Shown piece by piece: positions 9,314-16,505 of a stretch of 25,168 nucleotides of DNA. Under the pieces are notes generated by a model that searched no databases, had not been told where the DNA came from, and worked only from the letters and a program-made list of their open reading frames with translations. The translations under genes and the position numbers were made by a program. Numbering within the stretch: position 1 is the stretch's first letter; each line of letters opens with the position of its first letter. The stretch is taken from the NCBI RefSeq assembly GCF_000485595.1, contig NW_014579203.1, forward strand, positions 17,177 to 42,344, given 5' to 3'. The stretch comes from Priapulus caudatus. Its lineage: Eukaryota; Priapulida; Priapulimorpha; Priapulimorphida; Priapulidae.

Positions 9314-10126
9314 GCAGAAGCCACTGGCTAATGCTGTGATCCACTTTGGAAATAATAATAATAATGGTAATAACGCATGTGCTTATTTTTAAGATCCATG
9401 CATGCAGTTGCACGTCTGCCAAATTTTCTTAGAACATTTGCTGAAAAAATACGGTAATTCCGCGAGGCTGTGCTGCGGAACGATCCAGTTTGTATAGCAG
9501 AATTTTCAGGGAGTCACACGTACGGACTCCTGCATATGTCAAATCTGGGAGTCCGACAGTAAATCAGGGAGTATTTGACTCCTGGACTGCTGATGCAGGG
9601 CCTGGCTTCTCTCTTAGTCATAATAGTAATGACTAATCGCTTAATTGTTTAGCTGCTTGGCTCGATGGGAGGGATGCGGCACCCGGCACGTTGGTGGCGA
9701 TTTCTAACGTGGGATATGCTAGCAGCTGCTAGAACCACACCCACAGCTCCCCCTCCCCCCTTGCACCGCACGCGCGCGTACCACGAACCACCCGTCTCCC
9801 GTTACCGCAGACGCGTCCCGATTTCCCTCCGGGACGACGGGCGCAGGAGTCGGGTCAGTCCGACTGTCGTCTCAGAGACGAGTAGGGGACAGCGGACACG
9901 GCCACTTGTCGGTAGAGAGCGCCACCGGTCGTGTCCGGCGACCGGTGTGCGCCGACGAATGTGATTCGTGATTTCTCTCGAGCGCTGCGATTACTGATGG
10001 CTGGTTTATAGCGGGTGTGCTGCGGTAGAAACGGCACGGAGTTTGTCTGCTGCCGATCGGATGCAGAATCTAGCGCGTAAAAGTAGGTCAGTCAGCAAGC
10101 AAGAGCATCACGCGATAGTACGTACG
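9314..10126 (+). other. Intron DNA with inverted repeats, no gene
   Basis: Between 9507 and 9585 GGGAGT and its complement ACTCC recur several times; for example 9524-9530 pairs with 9548-9554. A cluster of strong hairpins lies at 9814-9947 (separate entry). A 99-codon frame at 9665-9964 has no recognisable domain. Confidence 0.5.
9814..9947. other. Cluster of short perfect hairpins
   Basis: Four perfect inverted repeats are packed into 134 bp: 9814-9820 with 9830-9836 (7 bp, 9-nt loop); 9848-9853 with 9860-9865 (6 bp, 6-nt loop); CGTCT/AGACG at 9868-9872 and 9876-9880; and 9923-9931 with 9939-9947 (9 bp, 7-nt loop). All stems are GC-rich. Whether this is a structured RNA, a regulatory palindrome cluster or chance in GC-rich DNA is not known. 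Confidence 0.45.
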
Positions 10127-10203
10127 TACACACACACACGTACGTACATGCACACACACACACACACACACACGTACACACACACACACGTACATGCACA
10201 ACC
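10127..10203. repeat. AC microsatellite with CGTACGTA interruptions
   Basis: ACAC runs alternate with ACGTACGTACATGCAC words. The open frame through it encodes poly-Thr/His and is not a gene. Confidence 0.9.
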
Positions 10204-10900
10204 ACACCGCACGGGCACATGTGCAATTCATACCTACAGATTTCTGTGTGCAATCATGCCATAATGTAGAGATGCCAACCGCTAATATTTATCCGTATTT
10301 TATACGAATTTCGTTTGCATTTTGACCACTACGACCAGTTTGCATACAACTACGATTTTTATTACGATAAAAAAATAATAATTTTGATGATATTTCAAGT
10401 CTTTTGTTTCAGTGTTACATTTATATAACATGATTGAAAATAACTACATGTATTTAGCAGCAAATTCAGTGTGAACTTATTGTCATTTTGGGTCCCAGAA
10501 TGCAGGAAATTGCATCTCGGAATCAAAACTTTTCCGGGGGGGCATGCCCCGACCCTCCCTAGCATACTCGGGTCACTGCGTGACCCTCGGACTACAGATT
10601 TCAGACATCCTCACTACAGTTTGCTCAGAAAAGTGTTAGCATCTCTGCATAATGTAGCGGACAGCTGATGTTGGGGGGATAACACTACGCAGACAGACTA
10701 GTACCACGTGTGTCACGGCCTGTCATCCATCCCTCATGACGCGCCTGCACATGATGCAGAGCACTACTCGCGTTACTCCCAAACACTCGCCGAATTACGA
10801 GCGTCAACAAGTGCCAGCGCCATCTATTGCTTGAAATCGTTGCCGTTGTGAAACGTTTTTACATTGGGCACCAGGTCTCCTCTACCTCTTACCCTCACGC
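10204..10900 (+). repeat. Left arm of an inverted duplication (partner 12575-13325)
   Basis: The reverse complement of this segment aligns along its whole length, with many small indels, to 12575-13325. Shared landmarks include GGAGACCTGG (near 10874 and 12579), CAACGATTTCAAG, GAGTAGTGCTCTGC, GGTACTAGTCTGTCTG, TTTCCTGCATTCTG and TGCACACAGAAATCTGTAGG. It contains the complete 380-bp MITE. This arm looks cleaner than the partner, since the MITE ends and its target-site duplication are intact here. Confidence 0.85.
10268..10647. mobile_element. 380-bp hAT-like MITE with 8-bp target-site duplication
   Basis: The ends are inverted repeats: AGAGATGCCAAC at 10268 and GTTAGCATCTCTG ending at 10647. 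The flanks are an exact 8-bp duplication, CATAATGT, at 10260-10267 and 10648-10655. An 8-bp duplication with C/TAGAGATGC ends is characteristic of hAT-superfamily elements. The interior is AT-rich with a GC-rich segment (10538-10592), has no transposase frame, and the length is typical of a MITE. Compatible termini and an exact duplication make the boundaries firm; superfamily assignment is inferred from the duplication length and terminal motif. Confidence 0.85.
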
Positions 10901-11037
10901 CCTCTTGCTATCTTTCTCTCACGCCCTCTTGCTATCTTTCCCTCACGCCCTCTTGCTATCTTTCCCTCACGCCCTCTTGCTATCTTTCCCTCACGCCCTC
11001 TTGCTATCTTTCCCTCACGCCCTCTTGCTATCTTTTC
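10894..11037. repeat. 24-bp minisatellite, 6 copies
   Basis: The unit CTCACGCCCTCTTGCTATCT plus TTCC is repeated six times in register with almost no variation. Because 24 is divisible by three, two frames stay open through it (repeating S-F-P-H-A-L-L-L and T-P-S-C-Y-L-S-L), but this is not evidence of coding. The inverted partner near 12545-12575 shows only about one degraded unit. Confidence 0.95.
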
Positions 11038-11174
11038 TCTTTGCTTGCTTATCTCTTTTTTGCGGCGGGCCGGTTCTCGCTTGGCAGCGGTGTCTGCCGA
11101 CGTACGACACGTAGAACGTTACGCCCATCGTTCAGCGCTCGGTCCGTGTTTGACCAGTCTCCGGCAGCTCTGTA

Positions 11175-11395
11175 GTAGATAGAGAGAGAGAGAGATTGTG
11201 AGATGTGTGTGTGTTGTGTGAGAGAGAGAGAGGGAGAGAAGGGAGGAAGGGAAGGAGGGATGGAGAGAGGGAGAGAGTAGAAAGCGGAGAGAGAAAGAGA
11301 CGGAGGAGGGAGAGGGAGAGGGAGAGGGAGAGGGAGAGGAGAGGAGAGGAGAGGAGAGAGAGAGAGAGAGAGAGGAGAGAGGGAGAGCGGAGGGA

Positions 11396-11426
<31 letters not shown>

Positions 11427-11709
11427 CCGAGGGAGAGAGAGAGAGAGAGTATAGAGAGAGAGAGAGGGAGAGGGAGAGAGATGCGAGAGAGAGAGAGGAG
11501 AGAGAGAGAAGAAGAGACGGGGAAAGGGAGAGAGAGCGAGAGAGAGAGAGAGAGAGAGAGAGAAGAGAGAAGAGAGCGAGGAGAGAGAGAGAGAGAAAAG
11601 AGAGAGAGAGAGAAAGAGGGAGAGAGAGAGAGAGAGAGATAGAGAGAGGGAGAGAGAGAGTACGAGAGAGAGAGAGAGAGAGAGAGGGGAGAGAGACGTG
11701 ATTACAGAG
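11175..11709. repeat. GA-rich satellite up to the gap
   Basis: Nearly pure purine sequence of GAGA with interruptions, including a short GGGAGA hexamer tandem at about 11310-11335. Long open frames on both strands (Ser/Leu-rich or Arg/Glu-rich) are artefacts of composition and one runs through the gap. Confidence 0.95.
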
Positions 11710-11734
11710 NNNNNNNNNNNNNNNNNNNNNNNNN
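11710..11734. other. Assembly gap, 25 N
   Basis: A run of exactly 25 unknown bases separates GA-rich from CT-rich sequence. The round number suggests a placeholder, not a measured distance. Confidence 0.98.
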
Positions 11735-11855
11735 ATATCCCTCCTAACTCTCCCCGCCCCGTCCTCTCTACCCTCCCTCCTCCTACCCTCTCTGACCCCT
11801 CTCCTCCCCTCTCTCCCACCCCTCCCTCTCCTACCCTTCTCAACTCCTCTCCTCC
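11735..11855. repeat. CT-rich satellite after the gap
   Basis: Pyrimidine-rich sequence of CTCTCC-type words, opposite in strand sense to the GA block before the gap. No gene. Confidence 0.85.
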
Positions 11856-12118
11856 TTGACCTGCCGACAACTCCACGGTAGATGCTGGAGCGAGTGGTTA
11901 GCACGCGTCCTGTATCCTAGCCAGCTTTCTCGGGTGAATGCGGACGACCCGCGGCGACAACCATTGACTTTAGCAACGGGAGAGCGCGTTTTCTCTATAA
12001 CCTTCACGAACGCTGCTCAATACTTCGCGGACCGGTTACGATGCTGAACCTTAGGACAGCCGACTTATATTGGTCGCTGCTATATACACCGTCTCTGATG
12101 CGTCGGTATGTTGCTGCT
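11856..12118. other. Unassigned sequence between gap and duplicated segment
   Basis: Unique-looking sequence without a supported exon. It is not clearly related to the left arm and may be low-quality assembly sequence. Confidence 0.4.
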
Positions 12119-12199
12119 ACGTGACGGACACGTAGAACTGTTACGCCATCGGTATTACCGGCTGGCCGTGTTATTTGACCAGGTCCTACCGGCAGTTCT

Positions 12200-12545
12200 G
12201 TTAGCAGATAGAGAGAGAGAGAGATGTTTTGAGAAATGTATGTGAGGATTGTGAAAGAAAGAGAGAGGAGTGAGAGAGACGAGGAAGGGGAGAGAGGAAG
12301 GAGAAGGAGGCGAGGCGACTTAGTGTAGAAAGGTAACGGAAAGGTGAAGGAAGGAGTGATAGAGGCGAGGGAAGGAGGGTACTTATGATGGCGGAGATAG
12401 CTATCGAGCGGAGAGAGAGCGAGAGAGAAAGAGACGGAGAGGGAGGGGGGAGGTAGAGGAAGGAGAGAGAGATAGATGAGACGGATAGCGAGAGGCGCGG
12501 AGGGAGAGAGAGAGAGGGAGATTGAGAGGGCAATGATACAAGAAA
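12200..12545. repeat. Degenerate GA-rich block
   Basis: Purine-rich sequence resembling 11220-11400, for example the shared AGAGAGAAAGAGACGGAG, but with many non-GA interruptions. It joins directly to the inverted partner of the left arm. Confidence 0.75.
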
Positions 12546-12574
12546 AATAGCAAGAGGGACGTGAGCGAAAGAGG

Positions 12575-13325
12575 AGTAGGAGACCTGGGCCCAATGCGGA
12601 AAAACTTCACAAACCCCGGCAACGATTTCAAGACCAATAGATTTGGCGCTGCTTGTTGACCTCGTACAGTCGGGCCGAAGTGTTGTGAAATTAAAGTAAC
12701 CCGAGTAGTGCTCTGCGATATGTTGCAGCGCCTTGTTATGCAGGATTGGATGAAGGCCGGGAGGACGAATCACGGTAGTTACGCCGTCTAATATCTACTG
12801 GTACTAGTCTGTCTGTACCGTTAAGTGTTTATTCCCCACAACATCAGCTGTCCGCTACATTATCAGAGCTGCAACACTTTTTCTGAGCAAAACTGTAGTG
12901 AGGATGGCGTGAAATCTGGATAGTCCGAGGGTTCACGCAGTGACCCAGTATGCCAATAGGAGGGTCAGGGGCAGGCTACCCCCGGAAAAGTTTGTGATTC
13001 CGAGATTGCAATTTCCTGCATTCTGCGACCCAAAATGACAATAAGTTTCACACTGATTTTGACTGCTAATATAATGTAGTATATTATCAACTCATGTTAT
13101 ATAAAATGTAAACACTGAAACTCAAAAAAAGTCAACTCTGAGAAATATCATCACAAAATATTATTTTTTATTCTGTAATTATAAAAAATAATAAATATGC
13201 TAATAAAAATAGACTAATAAATTAATTATAGCAGCGTTGGCATCTCTACATTACTGGAGATGTATTGCACACAGAAATCTGTAGGCTGGGGGGATTGAGT
13301 ATTGCACACGAGCCCGTGCTCACGA
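12575..13325 (-). repeat. Right arm of the inverted duplication (partner 10204-10900)
   Basis: The segment aligns in reverse orientation to the left arm. Differences are mostly single-base insertions and deletions spread along the arm, and the AT-rich part (about 13150-13230) is strongly degraded. Homology continues past both ends of the embedded MITE, so this is a duplication of the locus and not a second transposon insertion. Confidence 0.85.
12864..13247. mobile_element. Second, degraded copy of the hAT-like MITE
   Basis: Starts CAGAGCTGCAACAC and ends GTTGGCATCTCT, in inverse orientation to the copy at 10268-10647 and of similar length (384 bp). The flanking ACATTAT and ACATTA are remnants of the same target-site duplication, showing that it was copied together with its flanks. 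Confidence 0.75.
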
Positions 13326-14413
13326 TGTGCGTAGATTCGCACTTGTGTCATGGTATAGATCGCAGGCAGATAACCACAACATATTGTGCAATTTTATGAG
13401 AAAAAGAATGAAATTCTCTAGCATTAGTTTAAGCGTAAGTTACCATGATTGTTTATTTTAAATTTGGAGGTGAGAATCATATTTGACCTACTGAGACGTG
13501 AAAGTTCAAATCCAGAGCATAAGTCGCAGCCAGTCATCGTGTTTAAATGTTCATAAACGCGCTTATTTTGCTACACCAAACTAGGTGTAGAAAAAACATT
13601 AATAAGTGTATTTCCAACTAATTTGGGTGTTAGTAATGACCATTCATTTGTTGATACCTTTTTGATAACATTGCTGAACTCGAAAGACAGGCCATTTTTT
13701 TAGGTCCACTCAAAGGTCAAGTCGAATTAGCTTTTTTTCATAAAGTATTTCATAATTTATTACCTATTTTTATTCTCTACTGTGATATCCACCTCTGGAT
13801 GGATTAACAGTGGCTAAAGAATCGAACACACCACACCACAAGACGACATGTACCAATAACACAAAGCAGCACAAGTCACAGACAGTATTTGGCACACTTT
13901 GCCAGCGGCCAGGTGCCATGGTGCGCAGCGACAGTTAGTGACATCAATTTTTACATTTTGGCTACACTCAGAACATTTACAGAGATATCGTGCTTCAGCT
14001 TGTTAGATAATAGAGCAATATTGTTTCGACTACGTCAACACATAAGAGGTCTGCCATACACCAGGGTGCTGTTTGTGATCCATGCACCTACACGGTCATA
14101 GCATAGGGTTTCTTTTACAAAGCTTTCGGGCATATACGATACATACTACACTCATGGACAGTTTTAGGGCCTTTTGTTCTACAATGTTTGCACGCCTTTT
14201 TCTGATAGCAGCTTCCTCGTTCAGCAAGAGCTGAGGTGCGGGCCTGGTTTGGAGGATTGTGCTTCTTTAGAGGCAGACGTTTCGGGGCGCAGCGACCAGT
14301 GAATCTTCAGTTGCCTTTGTTGCTCGACGCAGTGAACGTTAGTGATTGTATTTGCTCTCGTCGGCGTATATCGTATTTTAAATACTATATAGCAACTTAC
14401 TTGAGCGTAGCTG
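13326..14413 (+). other. AT-rich intron DNA, no gene recognised
   Basis: AT-rich sequence with no exon-like segment. Open frames at 13889-14101 and 14236-14454 show no domain, and the second reaches into the minisatellite. No match to the missing PTB exons was found. Confidence 0.5.
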
Positions 14414-14625
14414 ATTGGCGTTCGTTATCGTCACATGTTCGTTATCAGTTTTAGTAAGTTTTAAGGAGCTGTCGCCATGTGATTGGCTCGTTTCTGAGTT
14501 GTCGTCTCCGCGACATTGGCTCACTCACGGATCGTCGGCGTCGCGTGATTGGCTCGCTCACAAGGCGTTGGTGTGTGATTGGCTCGCTCACAAGGCGGTG
14601 TGTGATTGGCTCACTCACAAGTCGT
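14414..14625. repeat. Minisatellite of ATTGGCTC units
   Basis: ATTGG occurs at 14414, 14482, 14515, 14548, 14578 and 14605. From 14482 on the spacing is 33, 33, 30 and 27 bp, and the shared unit is about GTGATTGGCTCGCTCACAAG. ATTGG is the complement of a CCAAT box, so the array is also a cluster of potential NF-Y-type sites. Confidence 0.85.
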
Positions 14626-14645
14626 CGTCGTGCGCAATCAAATCG

Positions 14646-14741
14646 CGAGGTCGTTGTCGCGCGATTAACAACCTTAACGAGTCGTCGCATGATTAACTGC
14701 GTTAACGAGTCGTCGCGCGATTAGCACGCTAACGAGTTGTC
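14646..14741. repeat. ~28-bp minisatellite ending in the splice acceptor region
   Basis: About four units of the form TAACGAGTCGTCGCGCGATTA; TAACGAG starts at 14675, 14703 and 14730 (periods 28 and 27). The last unit supplies CTAAC about 25 nt before the AG acceptor at 14757-14758, a good branch-point position. Confidence 0.8.
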
Positions 14742-14758
14742 TTCTTCGCCTCTCGCAG

Positions 14759-14873
14759 GATCGCCTTCTGTTCGACGGACAGCAGTAACGAGCGCGTGTG
14801 CGCGTTCAACGCTCGCAGCGTGGAGAACGACGCCATCGAGTGCCACGCCTTCCTCTGCAGCAAGAAGAAGATC
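14759..14873 (+). CDS. LDLRAP1: LDLRAP1/ARH-like adaptor, internal exon (PTB domain, middle)
   Basis: The exon is bounded by a CTCTCGCAG acceptor and an ATC|GTAAGTG donor. It completes a codon with its first base and then encodes 38 residues from I-A-F-C-S-T-D to K-K-K-I. The segment E-C-H-A-F-L-C-S-K-K-K closely resembles the E-C-H-A-F-L-C-T-K-R-K of vertebrate ARH and separates it from other PTB adaptors such as Numb or GULP/CED-6. In the fold these are the later beta strands of the PTB domain, which binds FxNPxY sorting signals in LDL-receptor-family tails. The exon ends at a codon boundary. GC-rich third positions match the three exons that follow. The preceding coding exon is not visible. 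Confidence 0.92.
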
Positions 14874-15096
14874 GTAAGTGCAGTGTTGTTGCAAAACCGG
14901 CAAAGCCACAAGTGCATATTATATACAGACATAGAGCGTGACATATATATAGACATATGCGTTAGTTTGTTAATCGATCCGTATGACAACATATATTATA
15001 ACAGTATCGGTTGCCAATAGCGATCATTCGTGCTCAACCTCGGTGAAGGTCGCCTGGAGTTTGTCGCTGACGCGCCCTCTTGTTTTTTATTCGCAG
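14874..15096 (+). other. Intron (223 bp)
   Basis: GTAAGTG donor and a pyrimidine-rich TTTTTTATTCGCAG acceptor, phase 0. Nothing else is supported in it. Confidence 0.85.
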
Positions 15097-15298
15097 GCGA
15101 AGGCGATCACCCTCACGATCGCGCAGGCGTTCAAGGTCGCGCACGAGCACCACGTTCTGCGCCAGGGGGCGCCGCCGGCGACCGCGACGGGCGGCTCGAC
15201 GAACGCGCGCTCGCTTCCCATGTCGACGCCGAGCGGCGTCGGCACGCACGAGAGTCCGGCGAGCGCGGGCAACTCTCCTCCGTCGAAGCTGTCGCGAG
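15097..15298 (+). CDS. LDLRAP1: LDLRAP1/ARH-like adaptor, internal exon (PTB C-terminal helix and linker)
   Basis: Encodes 67 residues plus one base, from A-K-A-I-T-L-T-I to K-L-S-R, between TTCGCAG and GAG|GTGAGTG. The first 20 residues contain I-T-L-T-I-A-Q-A-F-K-V-A, close to ARH V-T-L-T-V-A-Q-A-F-K-V-A. This is the long C-terminal helix that closes the PTB peptide groove. The Phe in Q-A-F is the conserved residue that packs on the NPxY ligand. The remainder is a Ser/Pro/Thr/Ala/Gly-rich linker, expected to be disordered, where vertebrate ARH also becomes unstructured. No type I clathrin box is visible in this linker. The exon contains a CTCF-core-like match at 15159-15172. Confidence 0.93.
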
Positions 15299-15697
15299 GT
15301 GAGTGCTGCCGGCGCCCCCTACCCTCGCGTGCGCGCTCCGTACCTCCCCGCTCGTCGCCGCGCGCCTCCGCTGCTTGCTTCTGTTCTCTCTGCTGGCTCT
15401 CACTTTGCGAGCATCTCTGCTGCAGCACGCCGTGCCATCTTCCTCGTTACCGCATCCTGGCTTCCTCTCTAGTTCTTTCCCCCCCCTCCCCGGATCCCTC
15501 GCTGCCTTCCTGTGCCTAGATTCATTTTCGCGATTCTATCTGCCTCCAACCTGTCTCCCTCTCCCGTCTCCTCACACCGGCTCCTTCCCTGGATCCCCTC
15601 CCTCCCATCTCACACCGGCTCCTTCCCTGGATCCCCTCCTTACTCCCTCTCTACTACCGAGCCAACGTTAACGAGCTGCTCTCTTGTCGTCTCGCAG
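15299..15697 (+). other. Intron (399 bp) with a 38-bp tandem duplication
   Basis: GTGAGTG donor and CTTGTCGTCTCGCAG acceptor, phase 1. The intron is CT-rich. CTCACACCGGCTCCTTCCCT followed by GGATCCCCTCC occurs twice, starting near 15571 and 15609. Open frames through the intron continue from the exons but lack conservation. Confidence 0.85.
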
Positions 15698-15815
15698 TCT
15701 CGAGCACGTCCGAGATCCACGGCAACCGCAAGTGGGTCAACTTCGACGAGGAGCAGAAGGAGAACACTGGCCAGCAGGGGGCGTCGCTTGCAGAGTTTGA
15801 CGACGGATTTGCCGA
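15698..15815 (+). CDS. LDLRAP1: LDLRAP1/ARH-like adaptor, internal exon (start of AP-2 binding motif)
   Basis: Joins to the previous exon in phase 1 and encodes V-S-S-T-S-E-I-H-G-N-R-K-W-V-N-F-D-E-E-Q, ending in E-F-D-D-G-F-A plus two bases of a Glu codon, at GCCGA|GTGAGTG. The end is the first part of the ARH beta2-appendage motif, whose human counterpart reads D-D-G-L-D-E-A-F. The acidic residues just before the Phe are needed by the motif. The segment around W-V-N-F-D-E-E is not one I recognise from vertebrate ARH. CCAGCAGGGGGCGT at 15771-15784 is a strong CTCF-core match inside coding sequence. Confidence 0.92.
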
Positions 15816-16294
15816 GTGAGTGTCCGTCGCGCGATCGTTAAGGCTGATACGATGCGCATCGCTGCGTATCATGCATATATAGTACATAATGGAATAGTAA
15901 TATTACGTACGATATAGTACTTAATACAGTAATAATAACCGCTGAAGTACATTACGCATAAGCTGATTGGCTCGAATGCGTAACCGTGACTTTCGGTAAA
16001 TGTCGATCCGCGGTGATAGAATCAGATTTTACGAGGCAAGCGAGCTCCGACTACGTGCGATGATAGGTGATTGATAATCTATCAGCTTTTCCTGTTTAGA
16101 CGTTTGATCGCGTGATCAAATAAGATATTCTCTGATGACCGATCACTGCTCGATCGATCGATGAAGTGATCGATAATGTATTCTCTCGTGACCACCTGAT
16201 CACTCGGTCATATTATCGATAACTTGTCTCCCACTCTACTCCGGCAGTCCGTTTCCCGGGTTGTCACGCGTCGTCTCTCCTCTTGCTCCCGCAG
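15816..16294 (+). other. Intron (479 bp)
   Basis: GTGAGTG donor and CTTGCTCCCGCAG acceptor, phase 2. The middle (16020-16225) is rich in GATC/ATCGAT words and holds an imperfect ~54-bp duplication: TGATCAAATAAGATATTCTC near 16114 resembles TGATCGATAATGTATTCTC near 16168. No gene. Confidence 0.85.
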
Positions 16295-16505
16295 GTTGGC
16301 AGAGTCTCGTCTCAACCCAGGCGAGACGCTCTTCGGCACGACCTTGACCTCCGAGGAGCTTCAGAGGTCACCGGGGAGCCGCATGAGCAGCGCAGCGAGC
16401 AGCCGTGATTCGTCAGCCGACCGACACAGTTGCCGCGGCGACGCGAGCCCTCGCGGCGGCGGCGGCGCCAGGCAGCAGACCATCGACGACCTGCTGTGTT
16501 TGTAG
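16295..16505 (+). CDS. LDLRAP1: LDLRAP1/ARH-like adaptor, last coding exon and stop
   Basis: Completes the split Glu codon and encodes L-A-E-S-R-L-N-P-G-E onward to a TAG at 16503-16505. With the previous exon it forms D-D-G-F-A-E-L-A-E-S-R, which fits the published [DE]n-x(1-2)-F-x-x-[FL]-x-x-x-R helix used by ARH and beta-arrestin to bind the AP-2 beta appendage; the vertebrate segment reads A-F-S-R-L-A-Q-S-R-T-N-P. After this comes a Ser/Arg/Gly-rich tail with four Gly in a row and the ending T-I-D-D-L-L-C-L. D-L-L resembles the short clathrin-binding D-L-L/D-L-F type, but that is inference. Visible residues from 14760 to the stop total 214; with exon 1 and the ~86 missing residues the protein would be near 325 residues, against about 308 in human. 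Confidence 0.93.

Larger units (their letters stand above)
11101..12245 (+). repeat. Direct duplication flanking the gap (11101-11215 and 12119-12245)
   Basis: Both copies share GACACGTAGAAC, GTTACGCC, ATCG, CCGTGTT, TTTGACCAG, CGGCAG and a following AGATAGAGAGAGAGAGA, with small insertions and deletions in the second copy. Both then run into GA-rich sequence. The two sides of the N gap may therefore be overlapping copies of the same locus. Confidence 0.75.

Noticed and set aside
9665-9964. 99-codon Arg-rich frame and an apparent acceptor (TTACCGCAG) that might start a missing PTB exon
   Set aside because: The residues after the acceptor (V-P-I-S-L-R-D-D-G) do not continue as a PTB segment and no donor in the right phase follows.
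10894-11037. CRISPR-like regular array
   Set aside because: Units are contiguous 24-bp repeats without unique spacers, in an animal intron.
10827-11175. Possible repeat protein with S-F-P-H-A-L-L-L units
   Set aside because: The 24-bp minisatellite keeps frame because 24 is divisible by three, and more than one frame is equally open.
11205-11642. 145-codon Arg/Glu-rich frame
   Set aside because: Pure GA repeat translation; no start context or conservation.
11049-11904. Minus-strand frames of 261-275 codons
   Set aside because: They run through GA-rich satellite and 25 unknown bases; composition artefact.
13500-13515. B-box-like word AGTTCAAATCC
   Set aside because: No A box upstream and no cloverleaf or 3' end.
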